6,753 bases of DNA from assembly GCA_938084875.1 (NCBI GenBank), contig CALKFX010000171.1, positions 1 through 6,753 of the forward strand, written 5' to 3'. Position 1 is the first letter of the stretch. Each line of letters starts with the position of its first letter. A program made the translations under genes and the position numbers. This DNA is from an uncultured Flavobacteriales bacterium (GTDB lineage: Bacteria; Bacteroidota; Bacteroidia; Flavobacteriales_D; Parvicellaceae). The notes beneath the pieces were generated by a model. The model was not told the origin of the DNA. It made no database searches and saw only the letters and a list, made by a program, of their open reading frames with translations. Of this stretch, positions 5,802-6,753 are shown piece by piece.

Positions 5802-6501
5802 GTGTATTATTGTTGATGATGAGCCAGTGGCTAGAGATATTATTAGCTCTTTTGTTGCTAAAATTCATGATTTAGAGTTGGTAGCCACTTGCAAAAATGT
5901 GTCTGAAGCGTTTACGGTTTTGCAGAACAATTCTATTCAACTGATATTTCTAGACATTAATATGCCAGAAATTTCCGGCTTATCGTTGGCAAAATCCATT
6001 CAACATAAAAGTCAAGTTATTTTCACAACTGCTTACAGAGAATATGCCATAGAAGGTTTTGATTTACAAGCGATAGATTATTTATTAAAACCTATTTCTT
6101 TTGATCGTTTTTTAAAGGCAGTTCAAAAATATTTTGATTTACATGTTTCAAAAGAAACTGTAAAAGAAGAAGTGCAATCTTTAGAAAAAGAAACCTCAAT
6201 TTTTGTTCGTTCAGATAGAAAAATGGTAAAAGTAAGATTTAGCGAAATCAGATATGTAGAAAGCTTAAGTGATTACGTTAAAATATTTACCAACCAAGAA
6301 ACGATTGTTACAAGAGAAACTATTAGCAATATAGAATCTAAATTACCATCTAAAGAATTTCTTAGAACTCACAGGTCATATATTGTTTCTATGAATAAAA
6401 TTAACTCTTTTACCAATGAGTTTGTAGAGTTAGATAAAAAAGCGATTCCAATTAGCAGATCTTATAAAGAAAATGTCTTACAAAAGTTGGCGGGAAAATA
6501 A
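5785..6501 (+). CDS. LytTR-family response regulator
   Basis: This 238-residue cytoplasmic transcription factor has an N-terminal receiver domain (about 4-120): the acidic pair D11/D12, the phosphorylation site D57 in LIFLDINMP, T81/T82 and K102 in the LLKP turn. A linker rich in charged residues leads to a LytTR DNA-binding domain (about 138-235), seen in IFVRSDRKMVKV, IRYVESLSDYVKIFT, FLRTHRSYIVSMNKI and the terminal IPISRSYKENVLQKL. Such proteins bind paired direct repeats about 21 bp apart. The gene overlaps the kinase by 17 bp from ATG 5785, or by 11 bp from ATG 5791. The second start gives MKVKCIIVDDEP, which fits the usual family N-terminus, so either is possible. The overlap implies translational coupling and a cognate pair. 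Likely targets are its own operon and the divergent ExbB-like gene (inference). Confidence 0.94.
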   Translation: MSMKVKCIIVDDEPVARDIISSFVAKIHDLELVATCKNVSEAFTVLQNNSIQLIFLDINMPEISGLSLAKSIQHKSQVIFTTAYREYAIEGFDLQAIDYLLKPISFDRFLKAVQKYFDLHVSKETVKEEVQSLEKETSIFVRSDRKMVKVRFSEIRYVESLSDYVKIFTNQETIVTRETISNIESKLPSKEFLRTHRSYIVSMNKINSFTNEFVELDKKAIPISRSYKENVLQKLAGK

Positions 6502-6508
6502 GTCAAAA

Positions 6509-6525
6509 ACTGCTATATTTGCAGT
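6509..6525 (+). repeat. Small inverted repeat around the mvaD -7 element
   Basis: ACTGC (6509-6513) and GCAGT (6521-6525) are exact reverse complements flanking seven bases. The element spans the TAnnTTTG box in the 36-bp gap between the regulator and mvaD. The stem is too short, and lacks a T-run close enough, for a confident terminator. It could be a minor operator or a coincidence. Confidence 0.25.
6514..6521 (+). promoter_or_regulatory. Candidate -7 promoter element of mvaD
   Basis: TATATTTG is an exact match to the Bacteroidota TAnnTTTG consensus and is followed by the C often seen there. It lies 16 bases before the TTG start of mvaD, so the decarboxylase is probably transcribed independently of the two-component operon. 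The best upstream TTG (6487-6489) is 24 bases away, a few bases more than ideal. Confidence 0.5.
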
Positions 6526-6537
6526 AAATTTTAACGA

Positions 6538-6753
6538 TTGAATACACAGCAATTTATTCCACATTCACTTCAGAGAAAATTAGAAATATTTTCATGTACA
6601 TGGAAAACACCTAGCAATATTGCTTTGGTGAAATATTGGGGGAAAACAGCTCCTCAGATTCCTAAAAATGCATCTGTTAGTTTTACGCTTAGTAAAAGTC
6701 ATACCATTACTACTATTAATTTTACACCTAAAGATACTTCAGCAACAGAAGAA
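6538..6753 (+). CDS. mvaD: Diphosphomevalonate decarboxylase, N-terminal part (3' partial, TTG start)
   Basis: The frame runs open for 72 codons to the window edge and encodes the N-terminus of a GHMP-superfamily protein. The segment PSNIALVKYWGK, followed by QIPKNASVSFTLS, is the hallmark of diphosphomevalonate decarboxylase, which converts mevalonate diphosphate to isopentenyl diphosphate with ATP in the cytoplasm. The start is unusual. An in-frame TAA at 6532-6534 leaves only CGA before a TTG at 6538-6540, and no in-frame ATG occurs in the remainder. TTG therefore gives NTQQFIPHSLQRKLE after the initiator, a plausible family N-terminus. Start-codon settings that allow only ATG would miss this gene. 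The gene lies 36 bp after the response regulator, with its own candidate promoter between them. Catalytic residues lie beyond the window, so integrity cannot be judged. Confidence 0.9.
   Translation, partial: MNTQQFIPHSLQRKLEIFSCTWKTPSNIALVKYWGKTAPQIPKNASVSFTLSKSHTITTINFTPKDTSATEE

Noticed and set aside
1..6753. Mobile element, CRISPR array, tRNA or rRNA
   Set aside because: No transposase or integrase motifs, no regularly spaced long repeats, and no cloverleaf or rRNA-like GC-richer stretch was seen.

Overview
The window looks like chromosomal DNA of a flavobacterium (Bacteroidota). It is AT-rich, its genes lack Shine-Dalgarno sequences, several starts are preceded by a TAnnTTTG element (the -7 consensus of Bacteroidota promoters), and the protein repertoire is typical of the group: a GYDIA-type GHMP kinase, a short MotA/TolQ/ExbB-like protein and a LytS/LytTR two-component pair. 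Family assignments come from reading motifs; no database search was possible.

Layout, left to right. (1) Bases 1-927 hold a GHMP kinase of the GYDIA type, lacking only its first few residues. (2) It overlaps by 4 bp (ATGA) with a BaiN/HI0933-type flavoprotein at 924-2135. (3) A 52-bp convergent gap leads to three genes on the minus strand: a lipoprotein amidohydrolase (2188-3645), a 77-residue protein of unknown function with a TTG start (3818-4051), and a 127-residue three-helix MotA/TolQ/ExbB-like membrane protein (4125-4508). (4) A 204-bp divergent intergenic region (4509-4712) carries candidate promoters and two pairs of ACC-type half-sites, each with a 21-bp period, as expected for LytTR regulators. 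(5) On the plus strand a LytS-type histidine kinase (4713-5801) overlaps a LytTR response regulator (5785-6501). (6) The start of diphosphomevalonate decarboxylase (mvaD) begins at a TTG at 6538 and runs off the right end.

Functional reading. Both edges of the window carry isoprenoid (mevalonate) genes. The left-hand GHMP kinase has motifs that resemble phosphomevalonate kinase, and the right-hand gene is the decarboxylase that uses the product of that step. The genes between them have no evident role in isoprenoid synthesis. The two-component pair is a self-contained module, and the membrane protein transcribed divergently from it is the most natural candidate target besides the pair itself. 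I see no mobile element, tRNA, rRNA or CRISPR array. Nothing here amounts to a clearly new system. The best leads are the possible missing phosphomevalonate kinase, the candidate LytTR operators, the stripped-down ExbB-like protein and the 77-residue unknown.
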